64,000 bases of DNA from Rhynochetos jubatus (lineage: Eukaryota; Chordata; Aves; Eurypygiformes; Rhynochetidae): NCBI GenBank assembly GCA_027574665.1, contig CM050648.1, positions 43,185,700 through 43,249,699 on the forward strand, read 5' to 3'. Position 1 is the first letter of the stretch. Each line of letters begins with the position of its first letter. The position numbers were made by a program, and so were the translations under genes. Below the pieces are notes generated by a model. That model was not told where the DNA came from. It ran no database searches and saw only the letters and a program-made list of their open reading frames with translations. This document shows, in pieces, positions 35,331 to 49,496 of the stretch.

Positions 35331-35894
35331 GAAGGAGTTGGTAGATGGGGAAAGCTGCCTTGTTTATTAATACAGCTGATCTGAATATGGAATTCCTTTC
35401 AGAAAAGTATTATGACGGATAGAGAGTGGCGGGGAAGAGGGTAGGAAAACAGAGTAATTTTTTCTTCTTTTCTGGGGAAAAATAATATATTGCTGGTGGC
35501 CTGGCACTCTGATCGCCAGGCCCTTAGGAGGCTGGTAGTGGGCAGATGTTCTTGGAGCAGGGAGAAAATGGCTTGGGAATGAATAGTTGCTCAAGGAGCT
35601 AACTAGCATTCTGAACATCTTTCTTCTTCTGCCATGTGGCTGTGGATATTTTAGTATCCCCCTGGCAAAACGTAGGTAAATAGCTTTAATTTTAAAATTT
35701 GCGGTTCTTGGAAAGAACAAGGCAATACAAATGATAAAACACTAAGTTTATTTGCATTCTCTGTTAGTGTCTACAATGCATTCACAGCACTTACAAAGCT
35801 AGGACAATAATTTGAATGGAGAAGGTGATGGTCTTGAACGATGAGGAAGAAATTATGATACTGCTGAGTAAGAGGAGTCTATTAACAGTACTTT

Positions 35895-36333
35895 AATGGC
35901 ATTCTGGGCTGTGTTAGGGGAAGTGTTGCCAGCAGGTTCAATGAAATGGTCCTTCACCTCTTCTCACCACCAGTGAGACACATCTGGAGTGATGCATCCA
36001 GTTCTGGACTCCCCAGTAAAAGAGAGACATGGAAGGGAGGCGACATACCTGAAGGGAGGGTGCAAAGAAGATTGAGCCAGGCTCTTTTCCATGATACCCA
36101 GTGCCAGGACTAGAGGCAATGAGCACAAACTGAAACAGAGGAGGTATCCTCTCAACATAAGATAATGTTATGTTCACTGTGAGATTGACTAAGCACTGGC
36201 ACAGGTTGCCCAGAGACTCAATAGCTGTCAGATTTGGTCCAGGCAACCTGCTCTGGGTGGCCTGCTTGAACAGAAGGCTTGGACCAGATGATCTACAGAT
36301 GTCTCTTCTAGCCTCAACCCTTCTGTGATATCA
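35895..36333 (+). mobile_element. CR1 LINE, 5'-truncated, older copy
   Basis: From about 35899 the sequence follows CR1: 'cattctgggctgtgttagg', 'gtgttgccagcaggttc', 'cacatctggagtgatgcatc', 'cagttctggactccccagta', 'agagagacatgg', then after short losses 'gcactggcacaggttgccca', 'cttgaacagaaggcttggac' and a 3' end ending 'ttctgtgat'. Several internal deletions and substitutions make it older than the copies at 22.5 and 62.2 kb. The remaining frame fragments on either strand are not host genes. Confidence 0.9.
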
Positions 36334-37593
36334 TCTTTCTCTGGAGACTTGAATCTGTGGTTGTTGCAGGCAGAGCATTTTTCTGCCTGCAACAAAATAA
36401 AAATGTGACATATGGTAGAGACATACAGTGTCATGGTGCTAGTATATGCAAATAAAATAAATAAATACAAATTCTTAAAAGGTATCCATTTAGTTAATTG
36501 TGATCAAGACATTTTTGCAATATTATAAAAGATGGCACTCGTAAGTATATCCTTTTGTCTCGTGATTATAGTTTGTACTTTCAAAAATTATCTTTCTGCT
36601 TATAATTACAATAAGCATTAACACAAATTTTAATTCTGAAATCTCTTCCTTATTCACATATTTATAAGCATTTCTTCCTACTCCTGAAACATATTTGAAC
36701 ACCTCTTAACATCCAATCACTATTTAAAATTGTATTAACCTAACATTCATCCCTATCTCTGCCCGTCTATAAGCATTTTTGTATCTTCTTTTAGACTTCT
36801 ATACCCTTGGCAATGGAGTGGGAGATGAGATGCTAGCAGGCCATGTGTCTATTGGAAACAGCAGTGTCATAGTTATATCTACTTAGGCATACAGTTGTGA
36901 AAAGCCCTTTATATGCTGCTTGCATAGCAAACTTTGTCCCAAAAGTAAGATAATACCTTTGATAATGTGTCTCCATGCTATGTAACTTGAAGGTTTCTTA
37001 TTAAAGGTAAATGATTCAGGTTAGTCCCAAAGTTAAGGCTTTGCAAGACTAGATGCAATTTGAGGTCTGTCTTTCTTATTGTGGAAAATGGGTTATATCG
37101 GAAATTTCTCCACTACTAGCCTTATGCTTATCTATGTATGTGTTCTAATGACTTAATCTGACAGCATTTTCTGTTAAATCTAAGAAATATTTTGTTTTAT
37201 TATCTTTCTCTAACACCATGTTTCAAAGCTGGAGCTTGGCAGGTTGACAAACCTGATTTACATGTGTTGTTGTAACCTTTAAATGTCTGGAGTAGGTTAA
37301 TGTCTTTCTCCTTTCTAACACAGTGTTAAAAAAGGGCATTGAAGCTTTTCACTTAAGTCACTATGTTAAATTTTCTGAACACTGAATAGAAGTAGAACTC
37401 CCAGTATTTCACATCAAAATGGGGTCAATGAGACTTATTTGACGTGTTCCCCTGAACTGTACTTGGAGGAACTCTAGGGCCTTTCATACTCTGTAGGCAA
37501 GTGTTTTCAGAGTTTCACTCTTCTGATGCTGGAAAGTTGTATTTGCATGTCTAACAAACTGCCTTGCTTTTTGTTTAACAGCTCATTAACTTG
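36334..37593. other. Intergenic AT-rich DNA between two CR1 copies
   Basis: No gene or clear repeat is visible. The stretch is AT-rich and has only short open frames. Confidence 0.5.
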
Positions 37594-37985
37594 TAATAGA
37601 ATCTCAGAATAATTCAAGTTGGAAGGGAAATCTAGAGGCCATCTAATCCCACCACTGCTTAAAGCAGAGACAACTATGTGAGGGCCATGTCCAATGTAAT
37701 TTTGAATATCTGTGAGGATGGAAATCCCACAACCTCCCTCCAGATTTTGACCAACCTCTTGCTGAATTATTTTTTCCTTGTACCTTACTGGAATTTCCCG
37801 TGTTCTAGCTTGTGCCCTTTACCTCTTCCCCACGTGACTCCAGGATGAGTCTGGCTGCGCTGTTTCTACAGTGCCATTAGTCAGCTGAAGGAAGCAATAC
37901 ATGCAGTCCTGATCCTTCACTCTGCAAGGCTGAACAAACGCTGTTCTCCCAGAGCCTACTTGTATGTCCTGTGCTCTCCCTCACG
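37594..37985 (-). mobile_element. CR1 LINE 3' part, reverse orientation
   Basis: The + strand starts with the reverse complement of the CR1 tail ('aatagaatctcagaataatt'), followed by 'caagttggaagggaaatcta', 'gaggccatctaatcccacc' and, further on, 'aggctgaacaaacgctgttc' and 'tgtatgtcctgtgctc'. This is the usual order of a reversed CR1 3' UTR and C-terminal ORF2 segment. It is moderately diverged, and older than the youngest CR1 copies in the window. Confidence 0.85.
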
Positions 37986-39595
37986 GCAAACATGAAAAAG
38001 AATATATGCCCTTTGCAACTACGTTTCACCTACATGAAAATTATTTTGAAATATTTTTAAAATTTGCCATCACATTTGACTAAGCTCTGAAAATGCATTT
38101 TTCCAAGCCCATGTGAAACACCTATGGAGAATGTTGTTCCTGTGTCTGTTCCTTTTTCTGATACTAATACTTACCAAACTGCCAAGGTGTTAAGAGATTT
38201 GTTTTCATCTTGAAAAACACTATTCATTTACGATACTCATTACATTGCTCCCATGCTGAGAATACCTCAAAGGAAGTTTCAGTATTTGTACACTACATAC
38301 GAACAGAAAATTATTTGGACAGTGTAACTCCATGAAAAGCTGAATGAGACGGTCCAGAAGAAAGTATTCATAGTAAACTTCTGCCTAGAAAGAGCTAACT
38401 AGAGAGGACGAGACAACCTGAAGGTGTTGTAGGCAAAATGCCCATTTGAAAGAGCCCATCTAAGCAATGGTGGGTTTATAACCTCTGACTGGTAATATGT
38501 ACTGATATGGCATCTGGGCAGTTTCCCTCTCAAGCTAAGAAAGCACTTCGGAAACAGGAATTTAAACTTGAACATTGTGTTTGACACAGGTCCTGGAGTC
38601 TTAAGTGTGGTGATGGGGAATTTTTCAGAAACAATCTTCATCCATCATGAGGAAGACAATCAAGCAGTTGGTAGGCACTTTTTGGATCTGTCTATTTGGG
38701 TCCCTTATCCCACCCCAAAATCCTTCCAGCTGTTGCCATTTCATTCTTGGTCAGTAGTAGCTGATGGGTAATGGGAATATTTTCCCTGTTAATCTGTCCC
38801 ATGGAGGGGCATTCATCCTTGATGTGCCTTTGGGAACCATCAATATTGTCTGCATCTTTAAAGTTAAATATGAAAAGCCATTCAATCTAGCCTTTGAAGA
38901 ATCACAATATTATTTTGAGGGATGGAGAAGAGCACACATATTAGCAGGGTTAGATAGTCAGTCTTCTCCCTGTTGATGTTTTCTGTGAATAACACCCACA
39001 CTGCAATCTACATGCACTACTTAGGAAATTTCTGATTTCTGGTGTTAGTCTGGTATGAATTTGCCAGATGGTTCCCTCCTTCCATTGGACATTAAAGAAA
39101 GATTCATATGGGAATATAGAGGGAATTTTTCTTTATAAGGGAAATTTGGTAACTGAAGTGTGGTAAGCAGCTTAGAAAAGCTGTTAATCTTGTCGTATCT
39201 TTTAAAATTATCTTGCTGACTTTCAATACATAATCTGCAAATACCTCATCTTGTATGTGTCTGAGATGGAAGATTCTCTCCATTTCTTGACTTCACCCTT
39301 TCATATACATCTGGCACCCCATCTCCCTCACCTCAGGTCAGGCATGTTTTGTCTTGTTCCTGGTTATAGCCCTGACAGTAATAAAAGGAGAATCACTGAG
39401 ATGGTCTTAGGCTGCTTTCATCTGGCTTGTTATTTGTAAACCTTGCATGTATTCCAAACACCTCCCATACTGTCAGTGTGAAGGCTCCTTATAGCTGTTT
39501 TCCTCAGTAACATATTCTTGCTGGAGTTATGTGTGCTAGGAAAGCATCTGATGTCATGCTTCAAAATATTTATCCATGGTTTTAAAAGTCAATGA

Positions 39596-39633
39596 GAAAT
39601 TAGGAGGTTAACAAGAAATTAGGAGGTTAAGTG
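39596..39633. repeat. 19-base tandem duplication
   Basis: The word 'gaaattaggaggttaa' occurs at 39596 and again at 39615, a period of 19 bases. The last three bases of each unit differ. It is a small local duplication. Confidence 0.8.
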
Positions 39634-42600
39634 TGAGTTTGATATGTAGTTGTTCCATTAAATCTGGGTTCAGGCGTGTTTACCCTCTGCCAAGTCATTT
39701 GTCACTGCCTCCTGCTAGAGCAACAGGCCAGTTTGACATGGTGAATCCTACAAACTTCCGTGGCTTTTTGATTATGTCTTTTCCAGTTCAGCATTCTTTT
39801 TTGTCCTCAGTGGAGATAGAAACACTTGTGTAGCAAGTGTAAGGTGAATTCCCTCAGTAGATATGCAAAAATGGGCATATAAGGAAGGGTATCTACTGTG
39901 AGCTATATCCAGAAATTTCCGATTTAGTAAACAAGATGAACTGGATGCTTTAGAGCTTCCTGCAAATTCCCATGCCACTTTTCCTCTTGTTAGCTAATTT
40001 ATTCGCTTCCTTCTTTCTCAACAGATACCCGTTTCTGTTTGTTTCCACTCCACATGGATCAGCTGTATGCAGTGAAACCGAGTCTTGCATTAAGCATGCT
40101 TAAATGCTACACTTGTTTTTCAAGCCTGTTAAGTGTTCTCTTTCTGATTTTCAATTTTCTGGTTGACAATGTGCCAGCAACTTTCTTCAGTGAACACTAG
40201 CTTATTGCTAATTATGACAGCTCACAGAAAGAGTTCATGCCTATGCTTTCATTTTTGTAAACAGCGAACAAAGCTCACCACATCCCAGTAATTAGCATAC
40301 ACTGATGCACTAGGAGGCATCCATGAGAGCTGTACTTATCAGAAGAAAGTATCATTTTGTCAAAACTGAAGTTCTTTGTAAATGTATTTGTCCTGATAAA
40401 TCTTTCCTAGGGAAGGGTGTAACTTTTGATGAAAACAAATAAAATCCCCAGGAGGGCTGCAGTTGAGGTGTTGCATGCTTACAGAGGATGCAGGAGACAG
40501 AGCTTAGTACGGCTGAAAAGGGGTGTTCAAGGCCAGTAACTTGGATCTCCCATGTCCTAGATAGTGCCTTCATCCCTGGACTGCATGGAATCTTTTGGCA
40601 GCCATTTTCCAGTTGTGTAGACCTCTCCTCTGGAGACATGTGAGACCCAGGAATGGCTCCTGCTATGGGAGAGATGACCTGCATGGGGGGCTTCAGATAA
40701 GCTACGTTATAGCAAGGGGCTGTGAAGCGGGACACACAGACTTTTAGCTGGGCTCCTTGGAAAGGGGCCCCTGCCCAGGCAGTGTACGTCCTGCCCTGTG
40801 AGACCCAGATACCCGAGGCCACATCTGGTGTGGAGCAAGAGAGCGACTATGACACTGTGCTGCAAAGAAGTGGGATACAGCTCTTTTCAAGGAGGAGCAC
40901 AGGATAGGAGCCAGCTGCATGAGTGTCTCGCCAAGCATGGGAGGCTTCTCATGTCTGTATTTGAGGATTTTTCTCTCTCCCTGAACATTTTCAAGTGGTC
41001 TCGGTTTTGTTGCTACAAATTGAATTCTCATTTTTAAGACAACCTGAGCAGCTGCTTTCAGTTGAAAAGAGAGTTATCCTCTTTTCCTAGTTCTTTATTT
41101 CCTTACTCTCTGCTTTGTTAGTAAGAGTTCTTGTAAGAATTCATGTTTTGTGTATCATATGCCAAAGTGCATGTTGTTGGGCATAAGTGAATGTGCAGAT
41201 GCCAGCTCTGTTCCATACCGTATTCATGATTTGCTCTAAACAGCTGATGTTAAATAGTATCCACAGGAAACTTTTCTTGGTGGAAACTGGCTGTGAATTC
41301 CAAATTTCCTTTTAACAGAAAGTATCAATGTATTTGTGACACATAAAAAAATAACTAATGAAGTTTTGTCCCTTACAAAGCTTATAGTCTAGCTCTTCAA
41401 TTAACAGCTCCAGGATTGGAAAGATGATCCTGCAGATATCCTGAATGAAAATCCAGAATACTGTCACAGATAGTTGTTGGAAGATCAAAGAAATCAGATG
41501 GGAAAATTTCACAAGGTGTTTTCAAGCAAGATTAATTTGTAAATGCAAAGGCAGCTGACTCCCCAAAGGAGTTGGGTGCCAGTATGTTTTAAAAATAACA
41601 CGGGACGTGTATCTGCATTTTCAAATACCTTTACAAAGATAGTCAATTGGATTTAAGTAATGTCACAGCTGTAATGGTACCACCTCCTGTTGGCTGATGA
41701 AACTGTCTTGCCATAGGTCTGACTGTGCTGAGCAGGTTGGACCAGGAGCCCTCTAGCCCTGGGTATGTGGCTGCAGACAGAACTGCTTGGGAGCATGAAC
41801 CAAACCCTAGTATGAGAGACACATAGAGACTGAACCATGAAAAAGCTTGTTCCTACACATCACCACCTTGCATGACTTAGGTACTGCAGTGATGGGGTGA
41901 GGTAAGTGGGTTTCTAGAAAATAGATCTGATTACTAAAAATCTGATTTTTTTAAGTAACCCAATTAGCACTAGAAGTGAGTGAGGATATAGCTAGCATAT
42001 GATGGGATAAAAAATGATGAAGGGCCTGTTTGCATAACCTTGATTCTGCCCAGAAAACTGAAGGAGCATGAATTCCCTGTGCAGGACAATTTGTGGTTCA
42101 AAAGCATTTGAAATACATCAGAAATACTTTTCTATAATTCATGTTTGGGACTGAAAGGGTGCTTGAAAATAACATAGCAACTTATGCAATTTTGGTAATG
42201 GTTTGACATAAACAAACATAATTTTATTCCTTTTAAGAAATTACTGAAATCAAATGACAGTGTATTTCTCATGTAAGCTAATTACCTTGATATTTATTTA
42301 AAATCCCGTAAGACACACCTCTCCTTGAGGGCTCTTTCTGGTGTTTATTCTCCCAAATGCTGATGAGTTATTTGGTTTGCCATACTTAATTTTTACAGAG
42401 CTTCAAAACTGCATAATTTCATCAATTTTTTTGTGTCCTTTAGAAGCATTTCTGAGATAAAGCTATAGGTAAGCTGATGGCAGTCACGTTGTTTGGACAT
42501 ATTGTAGAGAACTGAACATCACACAAACACCTATATTTTAAGCTGAACACCTTAGTTTCATTTAAAACACCCCTCTGTAGGCTCTGTGGATTCTACTGAA

Positions 42601-45600
42601 CTTTGACATAAAAACATAGGGATTAATGCTTTTTTAAAAATGGGAAATGTGTTCTTTTAAACCAGAATACAGTTCTCACACTTATAACTGTTTCCAAGTA
42701 CCTAATGCAGAAGCTACTCTACTTTGCCTTCTTTTTTATTGATTATTTGCTTTTAAATAATACACCTGACTGGGCAACCAAAGTATCATCAAACAATGAT
42801 CGGCAAAGTCTTAGGACAGCTTGTGAACTAAGCAGAGCAAAGAAAAGGGTTGCTAAGAAACACCTTCAACACAAACCTGTGGTTCAGTAGCAGAACAGAA
42901 ATACTGAAAACTAAGATCTATTTTTCTGTACCAACCTGTACCATCATGAGTCTCCAGCCATGATACTGAAGTTAAAGTAATATGTGACATGTTAATAAAA
43001 CTAATTCAAAGCGACTTTAAACCCACTTGCCTATGTTTGTGCTGGTTTTTATGGATTTCTAAGATCTAAATTAGAGGCATGTCAAATGTGACTTCCAGAA
43101 GCTGATATTTAATGATAAAATAAATTATTTTTTTCAGTTCTTCCACCCAGATCTTACATTTATCAATATCTTACCCAGAACACTAGGAAAAATATTACCC
43201 TGGTAACTTCTTTCAGACTTCTGTCTTTCAAGTTGTATTTTATGCTGAAATTATATATATCGTGACTATAATGAGATGACTACTTTCTTTATTCATTTTC
43301 TATGCCAGAAAGTTTTTTCATTTTTATCCATTATGATAATTTGTGTCTCCTGACAAACATTCGTTACTCAAACATTTATTTATACTTTGGTGTAGAAAAT
43401 TTTTGGCAAAATTTTTGTACTGTTGACTACAATCTTCTCTTTTCTATTCCCTATTCCTATCTTGGGCATCATTTCTTCCATGATCTGTACTATCAATGTC
43501 TTGGTAACAGGGAGGTAAATTTTTTTATTAACATTTTCATGCATTTTAGTTATAAATTTCACATTCTTCACAAGTACAAATGTAAAACCTCAACAAAGCC
43601 AAAAAGAAGCCTCCGAATGGGAAAAGGGAATGGAACATGAGAGTACAACATGATTAACATAAAAGAATATTACAGAAAACAAAGCCACAGTCATATCTCC
43701 AGGGATTTTTTATTTTGGGGCAATAGAGCTTATCATTGACTGCGCTTGTGACAATTTTTTTTGCAAGCTCAAAATATCACTTTAATTTCTATGCATTATT
43801 GCTCTGATTCAGGCTTTCACTTTGTCCAGGATTTGAAAACTTCGCTGGTTCCACATCCCACCCCCCCGCCAATAAAATAGGGAATCTAATTGAATCTAAT
43901 TGAATTTTAATCTCTTTTCTCTAGGGTAGTCAGAATGCTGTAATTCTTTACTCTTACTTGTTAATTTCAGTTTACAGGGGATTTATCTTGAATGTGGGTA
44001 ATGAATCCTAATTTGCTAATGTAAATTAAAAATGCAAACATAACTACTTATAACTGGGGTTTATTTTGAGAGTAGGCTACAGCCACAGTACAGTTTTGGG
44101 GGTTGTTTTTCTATTAACCATTCATTCCAGGCTTATCTTCTTGCTTTTGTTAAAAAACTAAATTTTTGCTCTCTCTTTTGCTATTAAACACCATAGAACT
44201 CTAAAAATAAATTATTTGGACGGTACTTTTCCTTCTGAAAAAAAGTCCTAAATGCATAAATGAACTATATTCTGGCTGAAAATAGTTATACCTGTGCAAA
44301 CACAAAGGTAAGATCCTCAGTAGGTCAATGCCAGAAGACTAAGATGCTTCATGGTTAAAGTTGGTATAAATCAGGGTGTGGTAAATTACCCAGTGCACAA
44401 ATCTGCACCCACCTGACCATGCAATTGTGGTCCTTAAGTCAGCTTGCTTGGGTAGCTGTTTACTTTTGTCACTGTCATGATTATTGTGTGGATATACTTT
44501 GAGAGAAGAATTTAAATTTTTATTACAGATGAGATGGAAAGAAATCAAGTTGGCCATTTATTGCTGGTTATGTCTACAGCTAAAAATCAGGTGAATATTA
44601 CATGTAAATTAAACACATTGATATGGAAGATAGTGCATCAGTGAACATGGAATGACACAGACCTGACTGTGCTATTACTTTTCAGAAAATAACCTGTAAT
44701 TTAAGGTTATCCAGATGAATTTCCCAGTTGGTTTTCTTATCAGTGGTTGCGTGAGAATGAGCTTTTGGAAAGGACTCAATCTCACAAGGAAAGCTTTAAA
44801 ATCGTTCTCCCATATTTAATAAACCATTGGAGCAAGAGTCGTGGATGATGGGTTGATCATAATTTGCTTGAGTGGAGACCAGGACGTGTTCACAAAGGCC
44901 AACTTCAGTCTGTTTGGGCTCACTGGCTCAGGTTTTCCTCAAGAGGCAACAGAGGCAGAGCCACTCTCACGCATCTGTGGGAGGAACGTGTCTCCCTCCT
45001 TTGCCTGCAAGACTAGTATAAGGAAGGCTAGCGTTACCCTTGGCCAGCTTGTGTACACAGGCTGAAGGTGAGGGGCAGAGCTGCCATCTCTAGAGAGGAC
45101 GATGTACCGTTCAGATGCAAGGCTACCTGCTCCTTCACGCCTACAGAAGAAGGTGATTAAGTGCAAGCTGACAGAGCCAGCATCACTGGGGGAATTCTCA
45201 AGTCTTGAGTAGTTATGCAGGTTGCCTAGGCAATTTTCAATTATTAGATATGTAAGAACAGCTGGCAGTTTGATGAAATAAAACATTTAGTTTTAAATTA
45301 TGTGATTCCTTTTATTAATACCAAGAAACCATGGGTGAGAAAACATGCATTTATCGAGGTCTAAGTAAAAATAAGTTTACTTAGATGAGGAGAAAAAACC
45401 CCCCTGAACATAAATTTAACAGTAAAGTGCTTTAGCAATATGTTTCTATGGTTTTTGTAATGAAGATCTCTCAGGAGGGTATGGCAAGGCAAGGAAGTCT
45501 TCCTCTCTTAAGGATAAGGTGGATCCAAGTAGCAGATAATTCTGAAAACTTCCCTCTGTCAGGTGCTTCCAATACCCTGGCTTAACTTCTAAGGCTAATA

Positions 45601-46091
45601 CCTGCTGCACATGTGACAGGTGAGGGACATGATTAAAAGGGCTTTAATAGAACTGCTAATGATTTGTTGATCCCTCTCAGACTAGGAGTGATGATATTGA
45701 TGTGATTGGGTTGCTTGAGTACCTCTTCACATGGAGTACAATGCAACCTGGGAAATTTGATTTTCACAAAAATTAGAAATTTGTCTACCAAAATCAAATA
45801 TATTTGAATGCTGCAAATATTGTTGGGAGGAGATATTAGTAGATTTTTTAATTTAACAATTCCATATCTATCTTTTCTGTTCTAATAGAAAAGCATTTGT
45901 TCATGTGACAGTATGGATATAAATAAGCTTACACTTTGCCTGCAGAAAAAAAAGTGAAATTTTCTGAAAAGTTGTAATTTTATTCATACTGAATTCAAAT
46001 ATGAAGAGACTTTACACAAGAAAAAAAAAAAATCTTTAAACAGAGCTTTTTCCAAGCTTGTGTACTGAAATGAAACAATTATATATGTGAA

Positions 46092-46167
46092 CATTTCCTA
46101 CATCTAAGTGTACGTCATTAGTGAAACCTCATTTCCTACATCTAAGTGCACAACATTAATGAAATCT
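46092..46167. repeat. 38-base tandem duplication
   Basis: Two adjacent 38-base units (46092-46129 and 46130-46167) both begin 'catttcctacatctaagtg'. By direct comparison 33 of 38 positions agree. The number of differences suggests a duplication that is not recent. No function is evident. Confidence 0.9.
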
Positions 46168-46404
46168 GGACTGGACAACAACTGCCTAAGCCTCTACTCT
46201 GAAGAAAGTTCTAGGGTTACAATTAGTCCCTCACTGTATTTCACTGAATGATGTGATGGTCTTGCAACAACTGGCATAGTTTTTGCTGGCGATGTGCAAA
46301 AGAGAGCATAACCCAATAGTATTCTAAGTAAGTTATACTTCTTGCTCCAACAGTGGGAATGTTTCCCCTGAGGACTGTGTCTGATCATGCACGAAGAAAT
46401 ATGT

Positions 46405-46690
46405 GAGCCAGCTGGAGCAAGTCCAGGGAATAGTCATCAGCAGAAGTTCCACAAAGTAAAATTATTGAATGAATTTGGTTTGCTTACATTAGAGAAGAAA
46501 CACTGGGAAATGTAGGAGTAATTATTTGTGAGAGGCCGTTGCAAAGAGAAAATGAAAAATATCATGTGAACTTTGTAACTGTAAGGGGAGTTGATAAACT
46601 GCCGTGAGATGTCTGGGAGGATGTGGAGCAGTGACCATTGTACTTCCTTAGGAACAGGCTTTTGATGAGCAGTGACTGACTTACTCCTGC
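46405..46690 (+). mobile_element. Ancient CR1-family LINE fragment
   Basis: The start 'cagctggagcaagtccaggg' (about 46409) is the CR1/L3 block for Gln-Leu-Glu-x-Val-Gln, followed by a decayed 'ttggtttgcttacattagag' and 'aagaaacactggg' that match the Gly-Leu-Phe-x-Leu-Glu-Lys block. After that the match fades. It has many indels and belongs to an early layer of CR1 activity. The 3' border is approximate. Confidence 0.55.
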
Positions 46691-49496
46691 CTCAAAGAGA
46701 ATGTCAACTGAAGCCCCTTGCAGCTTTTTAATCAATGAGTTCTACACAGAAAATGTTTTTTTTTTTAAGGCATTATGCCACATTACAGTTTTTAAATTAG
46801 TTAACTTACTAATGAATTTTACTGAAAAACCTGGAGCATCCCTAACTATTAAAAATGGATGTACATTAGAATTGCATTGAATTCCATGAGGTAGTGACCT
46901 GATGAATTCTGCTTTAAAAAATATGAAGTACTATTTATTGTGATTATTTTAGGTAGAAAATTGCTTAAGCAGTGGGAGACTAGAATAAATGCTGAATTTG
47001 CAATGTTTGGCAGTGATGCCCTCTGCTCTGTTCACTACCTAGTCTTAACACATGAAATAAATTTAACATCAGTGAAATTTATTTACATGCTAACTTTGAA
47101 AATGTCCTCTCAGCTCTCTTTGTCTCTTTTGTGAGTATGCTTGCTGTTCAGTAAAATCTCTTGACATACAGCAGCAGTGTTTGCTACTTCACTTAAAAGT
47201 CAGTCTGATTCTGATCTCACACAAAGTGCTGTAAATAGGCATTTTAGGTGTACACAAATGTAAGAAATAAAAATCAATCTTCCTTAAACAGGTCAATTGG
47301 ATGGCTTTGTGTATTAAATGAGACTATTAAAGTACTCTTACTAATGTTCCAAAAAATCTATGTCCTTTCACCCAGTATGCAATAAGCCAATTTACACACA
47401 GAGGAATTTACATCATGTCTGCACAGAGATGAGCACTACATCAAACCAACTCCACAAAGCTAGCACACCTCAATACAAAGAGCTGTGGCCTATTTATCCT
47501 GTTTAGCAAACATCAAGATTCGCCTTTTTCTACACTAATTGGTTAGTAACTTACCACAACAAACCTCATTGGTTAATTGTACTCTCTGCTTCTGTTGAAA
47601 TCAAGGTGTATGCTCAGTGAGGAGTGCTTTTAACTGATGGTAGGGTGTTTGTTGATTTGGTAGTTATGAACTTCTTCCTGCCACCTTTACTGTAGTTGTT
47701 GTCAACTTCACACCCTGTGGCAACCATCTAGCTTTTTGGCCTAAGGATGTTCCCTTTTATCAGTCTTCAGCTACTCTTCAGAAGTATACATTTATCAGCC
47801 CTTAATTCCTCTTCAAGGGTACAGCTGTTACAAGGCATGCAGGTTAGTAATCAGTTCCCTGTGTTGCAAGATATTTGGCTTGTTGTTCTTACTTAGTCTA
47901 AAATTCTATTTTCTGTTTTGCAACATTATCAAGAGAAAGAAGTAAATAAAAGGTGTGTTCTCTAGGGAAAGAAGTTAATCTGTTTTTTTCCAAGGAATCA
48001 CAAGTTAAAACGGCTTAGCTGAGGCTGAGTCAAAAACTGTTGTTCTCCATGCATAATTCCATAGGGCAAATTGAGATGAAAGACTTGAGTAGAATACCTC
48101 ATAATAGAAAAATGGCTGTGTCACATGCAATTCTTAACCGTTGATATATAAACACATATATGCCAGGACTGCTGTCTTCATAAACTTGAAACTTCCATTT
48201 CTGAATCACTATATTACTTTAATAGTTAATAATCCTTCTTTTATTTGTTAATTTGAGGAGTTGTTGTTAATTTTGTTTTCCTGTGGAAAAGGAAGATCAT
48301 AAGTTGAATATCCCTTATTACTTTTGTTATGATTTATTAAGTTTCTGGGAGCTTGCCTAGCATAGAGAATACTGTATCTGATAAGATTTTCCATACAATA
48401 TTAAAATTCTCTCTGGGTTAATTCAGGTAAATCCAGAGAATAAACCAGAAGATGATACTAAGAAAGTAACTTTTAAAATTGACTGGTTAGATTACAGTGA
48501 ACATCTACAGGGACTTTTTTTTTTTCTTAGAACTAAGCCTTAATTTGGTTTTGTTTAATTCATTATAAAAACTAATTATACCATACCATATTGATGTCAC
48601 TTTAATTTTGAGTGAAACTGTCCACTCAGAGATTTAATTTTGTTTAATTAATGTATTTAAATTTGCAGCTAGTATATATGATTCAAATTCAATTTCCTGA
48701 GTAGCATTATGTAGTACAGGTCTCTTAAAGCTGACTGTGGAAAGTCAGCAATAGTTTCTGCAGAAATTACTAAGTATGCATATTCATATATGCCTTTGGA
48801 TGGCTTTGGAAATGCTTCGTTATCTCTGGTTCCTGCTGTGATTCTTGCAAACTGCAGTTTGTTAGCTTTCATTCTTTTCCCTGGGATGAAGAACATTAGC
48901 CTTGACACGAATGTGAATTACAAACTTTATTGCCAATCTATTATGTTCTTACAAAGTTTATAAAAGCATTCTCCATAGTCCTTGACCTCTTCTGTGAACA
49001 CAATGACTTGTAGGAAATTCAGCATGCATTTGCTTCTACAGCCTGTTCATGAATTTCTTTTTTTCAGAGTTACCTTCATTCTTAGATCCCGTAGACACAT
49101 TTTTTCTGCTGTCTATTGTTTTATGTTGAACTAAGCAGGGTAACATGCACTCAGAATTCCACCTTTATTTTACACCCTGTACTGGGCCAACTTCAGGTCC
49201 TTACACAGACCTCATAACTCCAAATTGCCCTCTGCATAAACATGACTCTGAATAAGGTCAGTGTTGTGCCATTAACTTCCAGCTGAATTATTCCTTTTTA
49301 CATCTGTACTGATACAAAGAGAACAGGTTCTTAGTGGAACGGCTGTGTCAAAATTATCATTCATTCATGAGTTCATTTTGTTTATATTTCCAAAATACTG
49401 ATAAACCTCAGTGCTTGCTAGTCAGCTTATTCTAAGTATTTTCAGTTTTATTTCCACCATGATCCCCAGAACTGTAATTTTAGTCCTCAGAAGTTT
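46691..49496. other. Intergenic AT-rich DNA
   Basis: I see no gene, RNA or recognisable repeat. Open frames are below 82 codons. Confidence 0.5.

Larger units (their letters stand above)
23391..35894. other. Intergenic DNA without supported genes
   Basis: I find no protein, tRNA, rRNA or recognisable small RNA here. Frames of 100 codons or more occur (for example 24770-25093 and 28584-29015 on the minus strand), but they have no known domain, and the longer ones coincide with locally GC-richer patches. An ancient amniote repeat is likely at 33290-33480, and another possible one at 35215-35330. GC-richer islands near 24800-25130, 28900-29330 and 31620-31780 are unexplained and could be regulatory, but nothing in the sequence proves it. 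Confidence 0.5.
37986..46404. other. Intergenic DNA without supported genes
   Basis: Mostly AT-rich, with no supported gene. A GC-richer patch at about 40440-40920 has overlapping open frames on both strands (up to 156 codons, 40352-40822 minus), and another lies at 44840-45200. Neither encodes a protein I recognise. Short local repeats occur: a 19-base duplication at 39596-39633 and a 38-base tandem duplication at 46092-46167. Confidence 0.5.

Noticed and set aside
40352-40822. 156-codon minus-strand frame in a GC-richer patch
   Set aside because: Both strands are open here, typical of local composition; the product is not recognisable.
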